A DNA stretch of 7,856 bases. Source: an uncultured Clostridia bacterium (GTDB lineage Bacteria > Bacillota > Clostridia > Oscillospirales > Oscillospiraceae). The position numbers and the translations under genes were made by a program. Below are positions 5,749 through 7,856 of this stretch, in pieces (position 1 is the stretch's first letter; every line of letters starts with the position of its first letter). The stretch covers positions 1-7,856 of the forward strand of contig CAMGPO010000045.1 in NCBI GenBank assembly GCA_946060825.1. The letters run 5' to 3'. The notes under the pieces were generated by a model that searched no databases, was not told where the DNA came from, and was given only the letters and a program-made list of their open reading frames with translations.

Positions 5749-7099
5749 AGTGACCTATTACTGTACGGAATGCGGCAATGAAACACCCAAGTGGCAGGGC
5801 CGCTGCAGCGCCTGCGGCGCATGGAATACACTCAAGGAACACGTGGAGACCACCGGTCCGGTCGCTGCAGCCCGGAGTACGGGCCGCTCCCATGTGCGGC
5901 CGAAACGTCTCTCGGAAGTCGAGGGGAGCGATGAAATCCGTTTTTCTACCGGCATGGGAGAGCTGGATCGGGTTCTGGGAGGCGGAGGCGTCCGCGGTTC
6001 TCTGGTTTTGGTTGGCGGCGCGCCCGGCATCGGCAAGTCCACGCTGCTGCTCCAAATCTGCAGCGAACTGTGCCGCACCCAAAATGTCCTCTATGTCTCC
6101 GGCGAGGAGAGCGAGAAGCAGCTCAAAATGCGGGCCGGCCGGCTGGGCGTGACCGCCGAAAATCTGCTGATTCTCTCGGAAACCAATCTGGATGAAGTGC
6201 TGAACGCCGTGACGGAGACGAGGCCGGATCTCCTGATCGTCGACTCAATCCAAACCCTCTACCGCAGCGGCAGCGATTCCGCGCCGGGCAGCATCTCCCA
6301 GGTCAAGGACTGTACCATGTCCCTGCTGCAGCTCTCCAAGTCAACCGGGATCACAGTCTTTGTGGTCGGACACGTCAACAAGGAGGGAGCGATCGCCGGT
6401 CCAAAGGTTCTGGAACACATGGTGGACTGTGTTTTGTATTTTGAAGGGGATAAAAGCGGCACCTACCGCCTGCTGCGTTCCGCCAAAAACCGCTTTGGCT
6501 CCACCAATGAGATCGGCGTCTTTGAAATGGTGGATTCCGGCCTTGTGGAAATTCCCAATCCCTCGGAAGCTCTGCTGCAGGGTCGTCCCAAGGGAGCCTC
6601 CGGCACCTGTGTGGCCTGCCCCATGGAGGGCACCCGGCCCGTTCTCGCCGAGGTGCAGGCGCTGGTCACCAGGAGCACGCTCAATGTCCCGCGCAGGGCC
6701 GCAGACGGCTTTGACTTCAATCGCGCTGTACTGCTCCTGGCCGTTTTGGAAAAGCGCGGCGGGATGAATCTTTCCAGCTCGGACGTCTACCTCAACGTTA
6801 TCGGTGGACTCCGCCTCGATGAGCCTGCCGCTGATCTGCCCGTAGCGCTGGCCATTGCTTCCAGCTTCCGTGACCGGCCGCTGTCCGACCAGATGGCTGC
6901 CGTGGGGGAAATCGGTCTGACCGGCGAGATCCGCAGTGTTTCAGAGCTGTCCAAGCGGCTCAACGAGATTTCCCGTCTTGGCTTTACCTCCTGCATCATC
7001 CCGCGCCGGGGGACTGACCAGCTCGCACCGCCCGCCGGGCTGACGCTGCTGCGGGTGCGGAACATCCGGGAGGCAATCGAAGCCGCTCTGCCTACGTAA
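5738..7099 (+). CDS. radA: DNA repair protein RadA (Sms), RecA-like branch-migration ATPase
   Basis: A full-length 453-residue RadA that acts in the cytoplasm with RecA, processing and extending recombination intermediates as a hexameric helicase-like ATPase. The N-terminal zinc finger has Cys 9, 12, 23 and 26 (CTEC...CSAC). The RecA-like core has Walker A GGAPGIGKST (93-102), Walker B LLIVD (165-169) and the RadA-specific KNRFG motif (250-254). The C-terminal Lon-protease-like domain runs from about 285 to 453, including NVIGGLRLDEPAADLPVALA (353-372). ATG 5738 lies inside the end of cwlD, with AAAGGCGG upstream, suggesting coupled translation. In many Bacillota radA sits near other housekeeping genes; pairing with cwlD here ties a repair gene to a spore-wall gene in one transcript. 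No anomalies are seen. Confidence 0.97.
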   Translation: MKSKVTYYCTECGNETPKWQGRCSACGAWNTLKEHVETTGPVAAARSTGRSHVRPKRLSEVEGSDEIRFSTGMGELDRVLGGGGVRGSLVLVGGAPGIGKSTLLLQICSELCRTQNVLYVSGEESEKQLKMRAGRLGVTAENLLILSETNLDEVLNAVTETRPDLLIVDSIQTLYRSGSDSAPGSISQVKDCTMSLLQLSKSTGITVFVVGHVNKEGAIAGPKVLEHMVDCVLYFEGDKSGTYRLLRSAKNRFGSTNEIGVFEMVDSGLVEIPNPSEALLQGRPKGASGTCVACPMEGTRPVLAEVQALVTRSTLNVPRRAADGFDFNRAVLLLAVLEKRGGMNLSSSDVYLNVIGGLRLDEPAADLPVALAIASSFRDRPLSDQMAAVGEIGLTGEIRSVSELSKRLNEISRLGFTSCIIPRRGTDQLAPPAGLTLLRVRNIREAIEAALPT

Positions 7100-7103
7100 A
7101 AGT

Positions 7104-7134
7104 ATCCCGGCAGCGGAACTTCCGCCGCCGGGAT
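7104..7134 (+). terminator. Hairpin terminator after radA, possibly bidirectional
   Basis: ATCCCGGC-A-GCGG, loop AACTT, CCGC-C-GCCGGGAT forms a 12-bp stem with one A-C mismatch, starting 5 nt after the radA stop. On the plus strand it is followed by only TTT (7134-7136). On the minus strand the stem is followed by ACTTTTA, so it may also stop transcripts coming from the convergent recombinase gene. Confidence 0.75.
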
Positions 7135-7276
7135 TTCACAGCCCGCGCTGGTGATATAAGCTAACCGTCGGCAGGGGAGAGGTGCCGCTGTTCTGTGCCC
7201 ATTCCGTAGATACACGTCAGCAGCCCATGAATACCTACGACTTCCAGACCGTCCGGTTTCGCCACATCGTTCAGAG

Positions 7277-7856
7277 CTATTGATCGTCCAGACTTTCGAT
7301 TTTCAGGTGGGAGATGGGGTTGGCAGATGATGCAATTTTCAGCTCTGTGTTCTCAATATGTGTGTAAATCTGGGTTGTATTCAGATTTTCATGACCCAAA
7401 ACTTCCTGAACCGTCTTGACATCCACACCGCCGGAGAGCATCAGCGTCGCTGCCGTATGACGCAATTTATGGGCAGAAAACTGGCTGGCGTCCAGCCCTG
7501 CGGCCAGCAGATGCTTTTTGACCAGGCGGTGAACAGCCGTTACGCTGATGCGGTTTTTATCCCGGGAGCCAAACAGAGCGCGGTTATCCGATAGCACAAT
7601 TTTGTTGCGTTCGACGAGGTATGCCTCGATCGCTTTGCGGCAAGGGGTCCCCATATACACGATCCGTTCTTTATTTCCTTTGCCGACGACACGTATCCGA
7701 TCTTCATACACATCCGTCAGATTGAGCCCAACCAATTCGGAGCGGCGGATCCCGCAGTTCAGGAAAATCATTAGAATTGCGAAATCCCGCGTCGCGTTCG
7801 GTCCCTGGACGGCCTGAAGCAGGCGTGTGGATTCTTCCAGGGTCAGATACCGCGGC
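7277..7856 (-). CDS. Xer-like tyrosine recombinase, N-terminus cut by window edge
   Basis: 192 residues are visible, reading from the right edge; the N-terminal SAM-like core-binding domain is missing. The catalytic domain is complete: the first Arg in CGIRRSEL, Lys in GKGNKER, the H-x-x-R pair in HKLRHT, the later His in GHENLN and the nucleophilic Tyr in QIYTH. The reading frame continues upstream of the ATG at 7771 as PRYLTLEESTRLLQAVQG, typical of the start of this domain, so that ATG is internal. XerC/XerD proteins resolve chromosome dimers, and this protein has that overall look, with a longer tail (about 24 residues after the Tyr, ending LDDQ). It could instead be a mobile-element integrase; no attachment site or tRNA is visible beside it. 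It converges with radA. Confidence 0.85.
   Translation of the reverse strand, partial: PRYLTLEESTRLLQAVQGPNATRDFAILMIFLNCGIRRSELVGLNLTDVYEDRIRVVGKGNKERIVYMGTPCRKAIEAYLVERNKIVLSDNRALFGSRDKNRISVTAVHRLVKKHLLAAGLDASQFSAHKLRHTAATLMLSGGVDVKTVQEVLGHENLNTTQIYTHIENTELKIASSANPISHLKIESLDDQ

Noticed and set aside
7135..7276. Small ORFs downstream of radA, including a minus-strand frame ending near 7162 and an 18-codon plus-strand ORF at 7227
   Set aside because: No ribosome binding site or recognisable domain; length and composition are compatible with chance.
7277..7856. Tyrosine recombinase as a second integrase of the same mobile element
   Set aside because: It lies on the far side of intact cwlD and radA, shows no repeat or attachment site, and looks like a chromosomal Xer-type gene.

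Overview
The window looks like chromosome of a spore-forming member of the Clostridia. The evidence is a cotJ spore-coat locus, a cwlD-type germination amidase and strong GGAGG-type ribosome binding sites. A moderately high G+C content and the style of the proteins suggest an Oscillospiraceae/Ruminococcaceae-like lineage; that family placement is inference.

Left part (1-2278, minus strand): a three-gene surface-polysaccharide operon read leftwards from a good sigma-A promoter (TTGATT-17-TAGAAT). It encodes a membrane sugar-phosphate transferase that starts glycan assembly on the lipid carrier, a GT4 glycosyltransferase overlapping it by ATGA, and a VanZ-family membrane protein cut by the window edge.

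Middle part (2344-4180, plus strand): a small SHOCT-like ORF followed 5 nt later by a complete large serine recombinase. The recombinase stop codon lies at the point where a convergently oriented cotJC gene breaks off.

Right part (4133-7856): the cotJ operon on the minus strand (a single ORF carrying both CotJA and CotJB, then the first 64 conserved residues of CotJC). Divergent from it on the plus strand are cwlD and radA, which overlap by 11 nt and end at a strong hairpin. Converging on that hairpin from the right edge is a Xer-like tyrosine recombinase, cut by the window end. Positions 7135-7276 hold no gene that I can support.

Main point: cotJC is intact up to the Glu of its DIGTE motif, then runs into eight unrelated codons and a stop, next to the 3' end of the serine recombinase. 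The lost part holds most of the di-manganese ligands. The missing 3' part of cotJC is nowhere in the window, so the inserted element, if that is what it is, extends left past position 1 and would carry the polysaccharide operon as cargo. The arrangement resembles the skin element in sigK: a serine recombinase facing a split sporulation gene that excision could rejoin. Whether excision happens, and whether it is sporulation-timed, cannot be told from this sequence.
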